The notes under the pieces: generated by a model
Database searches by the model: none
The model's input: only the letters and a program-made list of their open reading frames with translations
Told to the model about the DNA's origin: nothing
Shown here: in pieces, positions 1 through 12,176 of the stretch
Numbering within the stretch: the stretch's first letter is position 1
How the letters are laid out: every line of letters starts with the position of its first letter
DNA from: Vesta saturnalis
Lineage: Eukaryota > Arthropoda > Insecta > Coleoptera > Lampyridae
DNA length: 64,000 nucleotides
Assembly: GCA_036346205.1 (NCBI GenBank)
Contig: JARFJB010000534.1
Location: 4,876,501-4,940,500 of the forward strand
Reading direction: 5' to 3'
Position numbers and translations under genes: made by a program

Positions 1-1990
1 CACCCTAACACATGCCGGGCTACCGTTGTATACTGCCCTTATTCCGTGTATTAGACCTTTATCTGCGCCACATTCATTTAATGTTTCCCATAGCTTCTGC
101 CTATTGGCTCTGTCGTACGCGTTCTCCACATCTACAAACGCACAGTACAGCTTCCTTTTTACCCTTAAACACTTTACGATCACCTGCTGGAGAGCAACCA
201 TCTGATTGACACATCCTCTCCCTGGCATAAAGCCATCCCAAATCTTAGTTTGTGTAGTTTCTCGTACTCTATCAATCATAATTCTTCCAAATACTTTACC
301 AGGCACGCGGAGCAAACTTATTCCTCTGCAGTTCTTGCCAATACTCTTGTTCCCCTTACCCTTATACAGTGGTACAATGATCGCGCTCTTCCAATCCCTC
401 GGTACTTTTCCACACACAAGGCATACATTGAATAATTCGCACAATCTTCGTATAAGCTTTGCACCCCCATACTTTAGCATTTCACCAGCGATTTCATCTA
501 TGCCTGCACCCTTGCCGTGTTTTAACCTCCCTACCGTTTTCTCTACTTCATTTATCCCAATATCCTCAGTTTAATTCACCATTCCTTCTATATTCTCCTT
601 ATTTAACCCTGCAGTTTTAGTTTCCATACTACTGTACAGCTTTCCGAAATATTCTTGCTAGCATTTCCTCACTTCACAATCGACCCATACTGTTTCGTTG
701 CTCGTATTCATCACTCCTGCAGCGTCCTGTTTTGGGCCACATTTTGTGTTTTTCACCCATTTCCCTCAAAATCATTCTGCATTTTCTCTCCTTCTACGGC
801 CATCACTTATTCTCACTGCCTCTTTCGCTTCTTTGTTTCTTAATCTGTACACCTCATACAATCGTTTTTTCTCAGTCTCATTTTTTGCAGCAATCGTTGC
901 CATGTACGCACCTTTTTCATTATCATTCCACCAAGCACATTTTTTCTGTCTACCTACAGTCGCCCTTACGCATATTCGCACGGCACAATTGACAATACAG
1001 TTTTACAAGCTTATCCATGCATTTTCAACGTCAGTGTCTTTTATTTGTTCGTTCCACACTATTTCATTGACATTTAACTCTTTACTCACAGCATCTCAGT
1101 ATTTCATTCTCGCACCATTTTCCACTAGTGTGTCTACCCTAATTCTGAACGTTCGAACTACGTTTGCTTTCCTTCTTTAGACCCACTTTTGTCCTAAATA
1201 CACTCTCGATATAACCAAAAAGTGGTCCGACCCAGATTCCGATCCGCGCGTTACTTTTGTGCCCTTCACCAGGTTTCTAACCCGTTCATCACACACTGTC
1301 AAGTCTATCATACTTTTAGATTCACCTCCTTGCCATGTATACATATGCACATTTTTATGCTTACACCACGTGTTAGATACAAACAGGCTTCTCTCCACAG
1401 AGATGTTCTCCAGGAATTCACCATTCTCATTGACTCTTGGTCTCCGAACTTTCTTAGAACGCGTTCAGTATGTTCTCTTGGTACACCTACCCATCCGTTC
1501 ATATCCCCCACTATCATCGCTCTTTCGTTTGGCTTACATACGTTCAAAGCGTTCTCTACTTCATTCCCGAAGTTCTCACGCCCCTAGCCTCTTTCTCCAT
1601 TCACCGCTGCAGAGCAGGCAATAAAAAAAAATGTTCGAAACACCACTTTCATTCTAACCCATATTACCCGGGATGTTAAACATATACTGTTTAACACATC
1701 TTTTCGCTCTTTCACTCGCGATCACTCCAACTTCTTTTGAGCCATGCACTTCAGTCTCAACTCCTGACCATACTGCTAGGCTGCCATCCTCCATCTCCAC
1801 AGCATCCTTTCCTTTGCGCTTTGCCTCCGATACACATAGAATTTCAAGGTGTCTTTCGTATATTACATTCGCAATTTCAAATTCTTTACCATGCATACCT
1901 CTAACATTCCACGTACCGACTCGCCATTCATTCCTTGCACAGTCGTCAGCAACGGAGCCTGTCTATTTCGACCTTGACCGCACCTTGTAA
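1..1990 (-). pseudogene. Endonuclease-reverse transcriptase of RTE-like LINE, copy A
   Basis: The minus-strand reading resembles the proteins often annotated 'craniofacial development protein 2-like'. In order: endonuclease start with CVSEAKRKGKDAV (about 1790-1850), VGDMNGWVG (about 1500-1520), SGSDHFLVISR (about 1210-1240), the linker (about 600-1150), then the RT start with a DVENAYDR-type motif A (about 100-140), where the window edge cuts it. The reading is split over several frames, so the copy is dead. Compared with copy C it has the whole endonuclease and no large internal deletion in the visible part. The YADD box would lie outside the window. The enzyme would nick target DNA and copy the element's RNA. 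Confidence 0.75.
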
Positions 1991-2665
1991 TCAGGTCGAT
2001 CCGAGGCAATTGTATTGTTCTCTTGAGTAATACCATAGCGAGCAGACCGGTTACTGTCCAAATCGTTCTCCGGACGATGTAGCATTCCTACTAACGGTAT
2101 CGTCCTACTATGGGACAGTTATTTGTATACTGCCTCGACACCTGAAGAAGTCAGAAGTAGAAATATAGACAGAGGCAAGAAATATATAAATAATAGAGTG
2201 TATACTTACTGTATCGATATCTAAATGTACATATATACATACACATTTTTCACTTACATACCCTTCAATCACATCACGTTTCAACCAGATTGCTCCCTAC
2301 GCGATTCCTGCCTCTCCCGACTGTCACCAGATGCTGTTATTTATTTGCGACCAAATGATTCAATTATTTTTAATTTAACTTTCCGAGTTATAATTATTTC
2401 TTTGTTATTTAATTTCATATTTATTTATCAAATCTGTTTTATTATTGTCGCGCACTGTGACAACTTAAACGTTTCCATCCTCTAAGTTTCTTTTTTTTTT
2501 ATTCAATTGAAGGGTAACAATAAATAACGATAGTGGCCCTGTTAGCCCTCCCGATATTAATTGTTTACTTTTAGGATTAATTAATTATAATTACGATCAA
2601 ACATAGTAACAAAGGTGAAAGTTAGGTTAAATTTGCAGCCAAGGAAAAATATTGTATAAGATATG
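1..2665 (-). mobile_element. RTE-like non-LTR retrotransposon, copy A (cut by window edge)
   Basis: Antisense copy of the LINE family also seen at 17086-22254 and 49321-52356. Read on the minus strand it begins near 2665, has about 670 bp of non-coding 5' sequence, then the endonuclease region, and leaves the window inside the reverse transcriptase at position 1. The non-coding part matches 17086-17277 joined to 20029-20570, so copies A and B share the same 5' sequence while copy C starts within it. Similarity to the other copies stops near 2665/17086, which is probably the true 5' end of the family. RTE affinity (apurinic-like endonuclease plus RT in one ORF, short tail of simple repeats) is inferred from protein style and from the tails of the other copies. 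Confidence 0.8.
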
Positions 2666-3180
2666 CAGCAGTCAGTTTTTGGTTTTTATTAAATATTTCT
2701 AAAACAGCTGAATATTTGAAAGATATACAAATACCCCATATATTCTTTAGTATTTAGCAAAAAAGTCCTGTAATGCACTAGCATTCTCCTAGTATTAATA
2801 TCGTCCAAGTTTATTATTAATTAGTTGAGTAATTTTAAAAACTGTTTATTACCTTTCACCTGAATTTTATTAAAAGCCTGCAGCACTCTTATCAACTCTT
2901 CTTAGAAATCGTTGTAGGGTACATGGCCTGACAAATATCTTATTTTTCTTACATGGCTCTTGACATACGATGATATCGAGGCGGCTTAATCAATAACATG
3001 AATGATCATGGTCTGTAACCATTGACATTTCTATTTTTAAGAATTCGTTATTGACACCTCTAATATTTTGCACATCCAAATATTTGTCCGTTAGTTGGTA
3101 AAGCACATGCCAATATTCTGAAGTTTATTAATCTCGATCGCATTATCTGTAAATAATTTGTTTCAATAAACATGAATCGC
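2666..3180. other. AT-rich DNA without recognised gene
   Basis: No coding pattern, tandem repeat or terminal repeat recognised. It separates LINE copy A from the next LINE piece. Confidence 0.6.
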
Positions 3181-3915
3181 GCTTGTATTCAGGTGCGGAC
3201 GAAGATGGTTTTGTTTACGACGTCAGCGTCAGTGACGGTTTATGGGTGGAGCGAAATAGTGCGGACTCTGGAGTGGAAAAATCTTTCAACGGTTTTTTAA
3301 TTATGTAAGAGAGGTTAGATTTATTAATGAGATATCTAATAATTAGAAGAAAAATTATAAGGGAAAGGCAGATCACGAAACAGGTGTGTAATGGAAAAAT
3401 GAGCAAAGGAAATGGAAACAAATAACAAAGGGTCAGAGGAAAGAATATAGGAAGGGATGGACGAACTAAAGATAATGTTCTAGAACGTGGCGGGATTAAA
3501 GAATAAAGATCCCGATTTCTGGGGGTTTGTTAAGGAGCAGGACTTGGTGGGAACGCAATAAACATTAGTAGAAGAAAAAGATCGAGGGTGGTGGGAAAGG
3601 GAAATGCCAAGTGAATTCTCATGGGTGGTACAGTACGCGGAAAGGAACAACAGGAAAGGAAGAGTAAAGGGGGGAAAAGAAGAAGAAGAGAAAGTGAAAA
3701 AAATAAAAATAATGCCAGTATACAGGAGTAAGATGAAAGAGACAACGGAAAACCTAGAGGAGTTGGTAGAAGGGCGGGGGGAAGGTATGATAATAATAGC
3801 AGGTGATTTTAACGTGAGAATAGGGAACGAAGGGGGAAGATAAGAGAAGAGAGGGACGGAAAAAAGACAGACAAAAGATAGTATTAAATAGGGAAGGAAA
3901 AGAACTGCTAGAAGT
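3181..3915 (+). pseudogene. 5' piece of a second LINE family (endonuclease domain)
   Basis: About 290 bp of leader-like sequence precedes a broken reading of an apurinic-type endonuclease. Visible parts are an N-terminal NVAGLKNKD-like stretch with a frameshift (about 3487-3510), SWVVQYAERNNRKGR (about 3620-3665), and the catalytic strand IIIAGDFNVRIGNEGG (about 3790-3840), whose GDFN is characteristic of LINE endonucleases. The style is that of R1/jockey-type elements common in insects. The reading ends just after GDFN, so the rest of the endonuclease and all of the RT are missing. Nothing else in the window is a second copy of this family. Confidence 0.6.
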
Positions 3916-5560
3916 GTGCTCCTTTTCGAATTTTAACCTTTGATGACAACGTATTTCCGATATGTATCCTGGTCTGCCTGTTGGTCATTAGGTATTTAAG
4001 CAAGTCAATCGTCGTTGGATCAATGTTATGTATCTCTAGGGTTCTGATCAACCAAACGCGTGGAACTAAGTCAGATGCTTTGCTAAAATCGACATAACAC
4101 ATAATAATATTTCGACACGTTCTTTCAGCTTGTTTACTAATGATTGCGTCTATTGTAAATTGCTTTCACATCCGGTCGCGCTTTAAATCAACGTTTTGTG
4201 CAGCCGTAAGCACGTTAAGACTACAATGCTCATATATTTTGTGACGTAAGTAGTTTATACATGCTTGAGAGACATGCAATTGGTCTATGGTTTTTAGGAT
4301 TAGCCTTATCACCTTCTTTACATATAAAAAACCTGATTCCTTGCGCTAGCTACATAAGGAGCTGGCTAGGGTATTTCAGTATCTAGTATAGGTGGATGTA
4401 ATGACACACTGTTTTAACCAGAAATTATGAATACAATCAGCTCCAGGGAGTTTCCAGTTTAGCGTATTTTTAGACGTATCTAATGTCATCCACGGTAAAC
4501 TCTGCATTAGGCATATTAAGCAACTCCATTCAGGATTATTCAATGGTAGAGAGATTCATCATTGTATTTCGATGATTTGGACCATATTACTTCCTAGTAC
4601 CTCATGAAATGTTCCTTTTGAACACCCTCCATGGGCGCAGTTGCTGTATTGCCTTCGACCTTTCTATAAAACAGTTTTGGGTTGCCTCAGAATAACCGGT
4701 TTTGCTGATTACGTTTTGAAATCTTATTATAACGCCACAGGTCTTGCTCCTTTAACTTTTGTCTTTTGCCAAATGCCATCTTGGTAAAACCTAGCTTTTA
4801 TCTGAACAGCGCAGTCGTTTCGACCAAATTTAAACTTGCGTAAGGTGTATTTCAATCTTGCTTCTAGTTTACGGCTCTTGTTTTTCATAAAAAAATTACG
4901 AATAATATTATTCTTTATCCGCATGCTTTTGATACCTTTCTCAATTTATATTTTTCAGGCAGAGTCCTTTTTTTATATATGGAACTGGTCGGCTTCCTTT
5001 CATAGATTTTCCGACCATTAGTGAATTAGTTGTCCTAGTATTTGAGAAACTGCTGTATTAGTGTTCTGTACATGAGTATTTGTGTGTTGATTAAAAATGA
5101 ATTTGGGAATTACTAGCCTCTCAGCTCAGATTTGAATCTCGGAAACGAGTAAAAAGTTTTCGGGCATAGTTTGTAGGATCCGTTGAATGTGCTCTAGGTG
5201 CACCCTTCGATTTGCTCCGCGTTTTCAGCATTACGCAGTCTATTCCCTAGATCTTTAGGTATCTGATCTATTAATATCTGAGCTAGACGTTGTTTGCACT
5301 GTTTTTGGGCAGCTCTGGTTAGTTGTCGAGCTGTGGCTCTATGTTTTTTAATTGAAATTAGATTTTGCATTTTTGGATTTGATTAGGATGTTCTCAGTAT
5401 CACTTATCTATTTTTTTTTGCTTCATCAATTCAATGTTCCACCAGGGGACTTCCTTTCTATCCTTTTTATCTCTTAAGATAGAGAGAGCTAAACTTACTG
5501 TGTCACATATATCTCGAAAGACGTTTAAAATGACAGTCAACTCATAAGAGGTAACTTCAT
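3916..5560 (-). pseudogene. Heavily decayed non-LTR reverse transcriptase (third family)
   Basis: Scattered minus-strand coding islands lie in a consistent order. From the 5' side: KEVPWWNIEL-like near 5440, a helical linker (LTRAAQKQCKQRL then IPKDLGNRLRN) near 5225-5330, a basic stretch (RKLEARLKYTLRKFKFGR) near 4810-4880, FYRKVEGNTATAP near 4640-4690, and motif A of an RT as CYVDFSKASD...PRVWLIR near 4040-4100. Stops and frameshifts separate all of them. The order and the motif support an endonuclease/RT polyprotein of a LINE unlike the two better-preserved families here. It ends at 3916, directly against the plus-strand LINE piece. The clade is not determined. Confidence 0.5.
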
Positions 5561-6119
5561 TAGCCATTAAACTCAATCATTACAACTGGCGGAATTATGC
5601 CGTGCACGTTTTGGTAGTGTTTGGGGAACTGTACCATAGGATTAATAGAAAAACTGACCCCTGGGGGAATCGGGGCGATCCATTTTTTTAATTAAACATA
5701 GCGACCACAAGTAATCAAATCCTTCCAGGAAAAAAAAAACAATAATGTAAAATTTTGACGCTTATAACGAAATTATTAATCTAGACCTGTTATCATGGAA
5801 ACGCTCTTGAAGAAGTTTTTCCAAAAATACAATAATCGAATATAGCGTCAGCAAGGAAATACAAAATTCATGTAAATTCTCGAAAACAAGTTAAGCCAAA
5901 AAATTATTTTTGTCTTTACTATATTCCTCTTATAAGAGGCCCTAATAGTGTGTTAATCAAAATAACCATGTCACTCAAGTACTAGCTGCCGGCAAAAGTA
6001 AAAAATGCACCATTTTCGTTAGTTTCCATTATCTTTAACACCAGGAGAGCTAAATTAAATCTTAAGCCGAATTTAAATTTGTAATAAAGCTCTCTACAGC
6101 TTTCCTAATTTAACCAACC
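5561..6119. other. No gene recognised
   Basis: AT-rich sequence between the decayed RT and the left inverted arm. No ORF or terminal motif that I can support. Confidence 0.5.
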
Positions 6120-6710
6120 CTATATAGTCCTGATACTTCAGACAAAAAATCGCCTTAACCTCAAAAAATTTTTTTTATAAAGCTGGAAATTGGCACAGTT
6201 GTTCTGCTTGATGCCCTGAACAAATATTGCTAGAATTACAGGGCCTTCAATCCTGAAATCCCGAAATTCTGCCTGGAAGGCCTGGATTTGAATTGCCAAC
6301 AAACGCAAAGGCCTAGAGTGGTCTCAAATGAAAGGTAGAAAAGTAAGATATCGTTATAGCTTACAAGTAACAAAATAGCAATACTTCCGGTCGACGAGGA
6401 AGTAACGAAAGACTGCGAAATTCAGAAAGATGGAGGCGACCTTCCTCTTTTCGACTCTGGGCATGTTCTCGAAGCAGATATCGTAAAAATTACTCGAACC
6501 AACCTTGTTCCACACAAAAAGACCTTTTAAGCACTTTTAATGTTCTACGAAAAATGGGTGAGCTATGACAGTTTGAACACACGAATGCGGGATATTCGAA
6601 TTTTAGGTTTTTACTCATACGCATACACCTGCGGCCACCAAGTGTCGAAACGGTCGCCATTTACTATTCTACGGATTTTTATGAAATAGAATTACTAAAT
6701 GAAAAATAGG
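6120..6710 (+). repeat. Left arm of a large inverted repeat
   Basis: Matches the reverse complement of about 9115-9700. Landmarks shared in order are GCTGGAAATTGGCA, TTGATGCCCT, GTGGTCTCAAATGAAAG, the GAGGCGACC/GAGGCAACT region, GCAGATATCGTAA, CACAAAAAGACCTTTT, and ACGAAAAATGG. By eye the arms are roughly 75% identical with small indels. The pair encloses 2.4 kb that includes the decayed gene at 7490-8680, so the arms may be the long terminal inverted repeats of an old DNA transposon. I could not fix exact ends or a target duplication. Confidence 0.6.
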
Positions 6711-7489
6711 TAAGGGGTCTAGAAACTATGGGTGGTTACACTTCTTCCCACCCGTCGTCCTAAACGTAGTATATTATCGTCCTTTATCCCATGACGGTCG
6801 GTTTATAGTGCTTCATTTTCAAAAATAAGTACCAAGTAACAAGTAACGAGAGCTTTCTAAAACAGCTTTGAAAATTATTCTATGATAAATATTGACAGAA
6901 CTGCGGACGTTTGTGTGCATGGCGGGGGTCGCGCCAAACAGTCAAATTTAAATTTTCCACCGGTGGCGCACGGTTTCAGCGATAGACGAAAACGTTGCAA
7001 ACACGTTTGTTTTTCTATTTACCAGTTAAACAGTTACATTTAAGTTGTTCCTTATTACAAGTTAGTTAATATTACTACAACTGTACAACATTTAAAAGAA
7101 GTTAACGTAAACGATCTATCATTAAATCTAAGTTGGTGACATCGTCAAAACTCATTGTTGGTGACAGGTTGATGTTGATTGTCGCGCTAGCAGGCTGTGA
7201 CCCACGAATGGATTAGAACTGACGTGACGCGGATTTCGTGATATGTTATTTGTTACTGGATTATCGCTCCTAAGAAGGTAATCCATGTAATGAGAGGTTG
7301 CAAGAAGTACATGAGTTATGCAGGCAGGTGAACATTTATATTATTTATTTATTTTTTGCTTCTCGTTCAAAGAGCAGAATATTCATGACTCTCGTCTTTT
7401 AATATCTGTGAAGTTGCAACTTAACAGAATATGACGTTTTTATAAAGTTTCTTAGTTTCTTGTACTATATGTGATAAAACGTACCCAAT
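6711..7489. other. Non-coding interval inside the inverted-repeat pair
   Basis: AT-rich, without a recognisable ORF, between the left arm and the decayed gene. Confidence 0.5.
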
Positions 7490-8680
7490 TAAGAATTATT
7501 GTATACCGATCACTCCGACTTTAGAGGTGAACGTTGCAAAGAAATACCAGTAAACAAGCACTCGGCAGTAAAGGGTGTGGCTCGCTTTAAATGTCGCGTT
7601 CAGCAAACATGAAGTACATGTATTGCTGACCGAGAGTATAGAAGAGCTTGGCGGAAACTTCAGCAAATGATCGGCAAAACCTTTGGAGATGTACACCTTA
7701 AGTAAGACTACGCTGCAGTCCATGACCGGTATTATAGCATTTTGAGATGTTGTTGTTCCAGTCAACACCACGCAACTGTTATTGAGAATTGTAGGCTCTA
7801 TGAATAACTCCGACAAACTGGCGACGTACTTTGGCCATGAACTTGCGCCTAAGCGGCAAACGGCCATGTCTGTCCTCTTTCAGAAGCTTGAGTACCATTC
7901 ACCGCCGGATGAATCACCACGACAGTCTATACTCGTCGTTGACGGCGGATATCTACTTAGAAAGATTAGATGGCCTCGACCTTTGGCCAGATCGTAGAAG
8001 CTTACAGGAAGTAAGAATTGTTCGTTATAATCATGTTCAGCTGCACTCCCCACGCAGTTGCATTGTACGACGAAAGGATGTCGACAAAAATGGAAATCCA
8101 GAACCGTCGTGTCTTGAAGAGAATTTCTGCAGACGTGGTGTTCTGGTCACCGGCCCGTTTCTGTATGCGCAACAAACACGGATACCCTAATTATTCTCCT
8201 TGCTAAAGTTTGAGATGGAAATGCTATAAGTTTAGTCAACCCTGGTATTTGAAAGTCAGATGGAGGAATGTACAAGATTAGCGACATCCAATCAACCATC
8301 GACTATGAAAGGCACACCATCATGTCTGTCCAAGCCATAACCGGATGCGACACATCGACATTTAACGAAAAAGGAAAATCCTCTCGGTGGAAAATGGCAA
8401 GGAACTCATTGGATGTAAAGAAGTTCGCCCTTATCTTCAACTCTCCATCGTTAACTCATGAGTAGGTGGCCGATGCTGGAGAATCCTCCATCAAGTGGAT
8501 GAACGGGTACCAACAAAAAAATGTTTCACTCGTTGATCTCAAACAGCAAATGTACAGGGGTATAATAGCATCGTAGCCAGTCACGAGCAACTTTGAACTC
8601 AACGCACTGCCTCCAACAAAATCTGCCAGCTCTCAACATTATTTTCGGACCTATTTGCAGGTACTGTACAATTGCAGTTA
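7490..8680 (+). pseudogene. Decayed repeat-family protein (VDGG / ITGCDTS type)
   Basis: Two plus-strand islands resemble a repetitive protein family found in many invertebrate genomes and usually annotated 'uncharacterized protein'. The first island (about 7782-7995) reads a stretch with GHELAPKRQTAMS followed by SILVVDGGYLLRKIRWPRP. The second (about 8268-8460) reads KISDIQSTI then TIMSVQAITGCDTSTFNEKGKS. Copies I recall have these blocks in the same order, with a nuclease-like ADDTD block between them that is not recognisable here. Frameshifts and stops occur throughout. The biochemical function is not established to my knowledge. The antisense ORF over 7496-7867 is a shadow. Position between the inverted arms suggests it was cargo of that element. 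Confidence 0.5.
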
Positions 8681-9114
8681 CTTTCTCGTCTTTTTTAAAC
8701 GTTCAACAATGACTTGGAAACAAAATAATTCCGCAAGATTGAGGATAGCGCGTTTTGGGAGATAGACTAGCGTCGATTCCGATAGAAAATCTACCTGCGC
8801 TGGAGGAATTCCTGTAAAATCAACTGTTCCAGTGACGAAGACGATAATGATTAAAGATCGGTAAGATTACACATAAAACGACTTTAAAATTGCAGTTATT
8901 CCGAAGACCGGTAATTAATTTTTCGCTTTGGAACCATTGAAACTCATTTGAAATTTTCAGTTGCTTTACAAATTTATTAAAAGTAATGTTCCTTTTTTTC
9001 CTGGTATTGTTCTTTGTTTCATTATTGAGATGAGGTGTGGGAGCGTTATTTTTTAAAATCACGCACTATGAAAGCATATCTTATGAGATAAAAAAAAAGA
9101 GAAAGATATTATGT

Positions 9115-9700
9115 TATTTCTCATTTAGTAATTTTGTTCCAGAAAAACCTTATAGAAGTATATGGTGACCGTTTGAATACTTTGTGACCGCAACTATACG
9201 TGTACGAGTAAAAACCTTAAATTCGAATCTGTCATAACACCGCCATTTTTCGTTGTATACCAAAAGTGAATACCTGCCTGAAAAGGTCTTTTTGTGAAGA
9301 ATAAGAACTGTTTGAGTTATTCTTACGATATCTGCTTCAGGAATATACCCAGAGTCGAAAATGGGGAAAGTTGCCTCCATTTTTTTTAATTTCGCGGTGT
9401 TTCGTCGCTTCCGGGCAGACTGGGAGTGACGCCATTTTGTTCTCAGTAATCTATAATTATAGACTTTCATTTGAGACCACTATAAACCTTTATGTTTTCT
9501 GGAAATTCCCATTCAAGGGCTCCCAGACAGAATACCAGTATTCCAGGATTTAAGTCCCTAGAATTCCGGGAAGCCGGCACCTTAAAGATGGGGAGTTTTG
9601 ATATGTTGTTTAGGGCATCAAGTAGAGCAACTTTGCCAATTTCTAGTTTTACAAAAATATGTTTAAGGTAAAAACCTAAGGTTAATGGACTGATGGCTAA
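9115..9700 (-). repeat. Right arm of the large inverted repeat
   Basis: Reverse-complement partner of 6120-6710. It contains an open minus-strand frame of 106 codons (9150-9470) with no family resemblance that I recognise. The plus-strand counterpart in the left arm is broken, so the frame is either the remnant of a gene lying in the arms or chance. Confidence 0.6.
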
Positions 9701-10644
9701 AAAGTTTTCCCACATGTAAGCCAAATTTGGGGCACAGTGTATTTAAAGCAATAAATTGCAATTCACATCCAAAAAGATATTTAAGAAATCTTAATCTAAC
9801 TAACCTTACATCACAAGATCATCACAAAATGAAATTAATGTATTTTTACATACAGGGTGAGTTTTTTTTTTCATTTTGAGCATTGGCATCTCGAAAGCTA
9901 CAAGAGATAGAGATTAGGGCAAATAGGGAAAGAGTTGCAGTATGAACCTAAATTAACGATACTTTCAGTTGTTGGAAAAAGTTCATGGCTTACTAGATAT
10001 TTCAAAAACTAGAATTTTGCATTTTATTTAATTCTAAATAAGTCGGTTATCATCGATTTGAGAAAAAAAATGTAGAGGAAAAAATGGTAGTGTTTTTATG
10101 CTTAATCTACTGCGTTGCCACTTTTCTATCTCTTGTTGTTCTAAAGTAATGATAGAAACTTTTGTTTTTTTAAGTGGAAGGTATAGTAGGCTGCGCCTTT
10201 ATCAGATGCGCATTTTTTTATTTTTAAAAATGAAGTTATAACGATTTTATTATTGATTTACAGTTGGCCATGGTAAAAATAAATTAATTATTATCGTTTT
10301 TGGCAATTTTACATCCTTGCCATAATAAATAGTTTTTTTTTCTTTTCAAACTTTGATGAGCGAAAACAAGTTTAGTGATTATTCTTTTAAATGTTGTAGA
10401 ATCGTTATTATTAGGAATACAACAAAATGACACGAATAAAAATTTTAGACATGTTAATGCTTGTTGTACAAATTTCCTGCTCGCTTGATTTAGAACAAAC
10501 TTAGATTTTTTAAGTTAACTTAATAATTTTTAGTTTCTTTGCGTTCTTGTTCTATTTGAGGCCCTAATTTTTAGGTAAAATATTATAATAATCTGAGTAA
10601 TTAACCGGATAAAAATGTTTTTCCTTGCTATAGATTCTGTTTTT

Positions 10645-11841
10645 GCTACTCTCAATAATACAATAGTCCCCTCAAAGGCATTTGACCAAATTTGGCCTAC
10701 GTGTTTACTTGCCAAACTCACATCGTTTGAGTTAAATGATACGCTCATCAACTGGGTTTCTAGTTTCCTTGATAAAAGACGAATACGTGTCGTAGTTGAT
10801 GGCTTTTTTTTAAAAGAAGTTAGCATTAACGCGGGCGTGCCACAGGGATCCGTTATCGCGCCTACACTTTTTCTGCTGTACACAAATGACCTTATTTCTT
10901 CAACAACTAACCCCATCCATTGCTTTGCTGACGATAGCACTCTTCACTGTAGTTCATCTCAGTCTACTCATAGTGATAATCCACCTTCTATGTCAAGAAA
11001 TTAAAGCTGAAATGGCAAATTCAATCAACAAAGACATTCAACTTATTCTCGAATGGGGAAGCAATAATTTAGTTAAATTTAATGCTAACAAAACTCAGTG
11101 TTGCCTTGTATCCGCCAAAAAAGATCGATCATTTCCTGTTTTAAGTATGAATGGCTCAGTTCTTCAGTTTTCAGACTCTATTACTCTGTTGGGTATGACT
11201 GTATCTTCAAATCTCTCATGGGTTGACCATCTTCTGTCAGCTACCAAACAGCTGCTCGTATTGTACAGATATAAGCAGTACTTTACATCTCGACAACTCC
11301 TTCTGCTGTATAAGGCCCAAATTCGGCCTCATCTGGAATATAATTCTCACCTCTGGGTTAGTGCTCCCGAATACGCTCTCGATATCGTTGATCGTATTCA
11401 AAAGAGAGCGATTATGCTTATAAATGACTCGTCCTTAACTTCTCACATACAGTCCCTTGAACATAGAAGGATGGTTTCAGTTCTTTCTTTGTATTATCGT
11501 TATTACAACGGCTATTGTGCTGCTGAATTATATTCTATACCATCTCGGGCTATCTTTGCGAGAAACACTCGGTTCGCTCATTCACATCATCAGTATGCAG
11601 TACAAATCTCCACTTGTACCAAACGGGCGCAATCCACATGTTTCTACACGGCTTCTAAAGTCTGGAACGATCTCCATAGTTCCTGCTTTCCTCTCACTTA
11701 TGATATGATAAAATTTAAGGTAGCTGTTCATAGGCATCTATTGGCAATTCATTATCCCTCTATCCATCCTCCTAAGTGTTCTTGAGTGCTTTAGCACGAT
11801 AGGCCAAATTTAGCCTGTTCAGGTCCACAATCATAAAAAAA
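10645..11841 (+). pseudogene. Jockey/I-group-like LINE, 5'-truncated copy G (reverse transcriptase)
   Basis: 3' part of the LINE family whose best copy is at 58770-62030. It reads part of RT motif A (KAFDQIW), the intact strand GVPQGSVIAPTLF, and the intact catalytic box CFADDST, followed by the C-terminal thumb region up to IHPPKCS and the family's short 3' UTR ending GGTCCACAATCAT plus an A run. A 4-base deletion near 11000, relative to copy E, shifts the frame, so 10645-11004 and 11000-11785 lie in different frames. About 45 bp just before motif A are missing. It is inserted at the centre of the foldback element. The encoded activity would be reverse transcription of the element RNA. Confidence 0.8.
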
Positions 11842-12176
11842 GTCCTGTATCGTTATAAAGAGAAAAATTTGTGCTTTTTAAAAATGTTAAAGCCAACTAT
11901 TACTGCTACTTAAAAAAGCTAAGTTTGTTCTAAGTCAAGTGAGCTTGAAATTAGTATACACAACATGTTACGCATCAAAATGTCTGAAATTTTTATTCGT
12001 GCCATTTAAAAGAAAAATCACTAATCTTGTTTTCGCTCATCAAAGTTTGAAATGAAAAACAAAACTGTATTTATTATGGGAAGGGTGCAAAACTGCCAAA
12101 AACCATAATAATACATTTTTTCCATAGCCAACTGTAAATCAATAATAAAATCGTTTGTTGTTTTTAAAAATAAATA

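Noticed and set aside
7496..7867. 123-codon minus-strand ORF
   Set aside because: It overlaps the plus-strand island of the VDGG/ITGCDTS family, which has the recognisable motifs.
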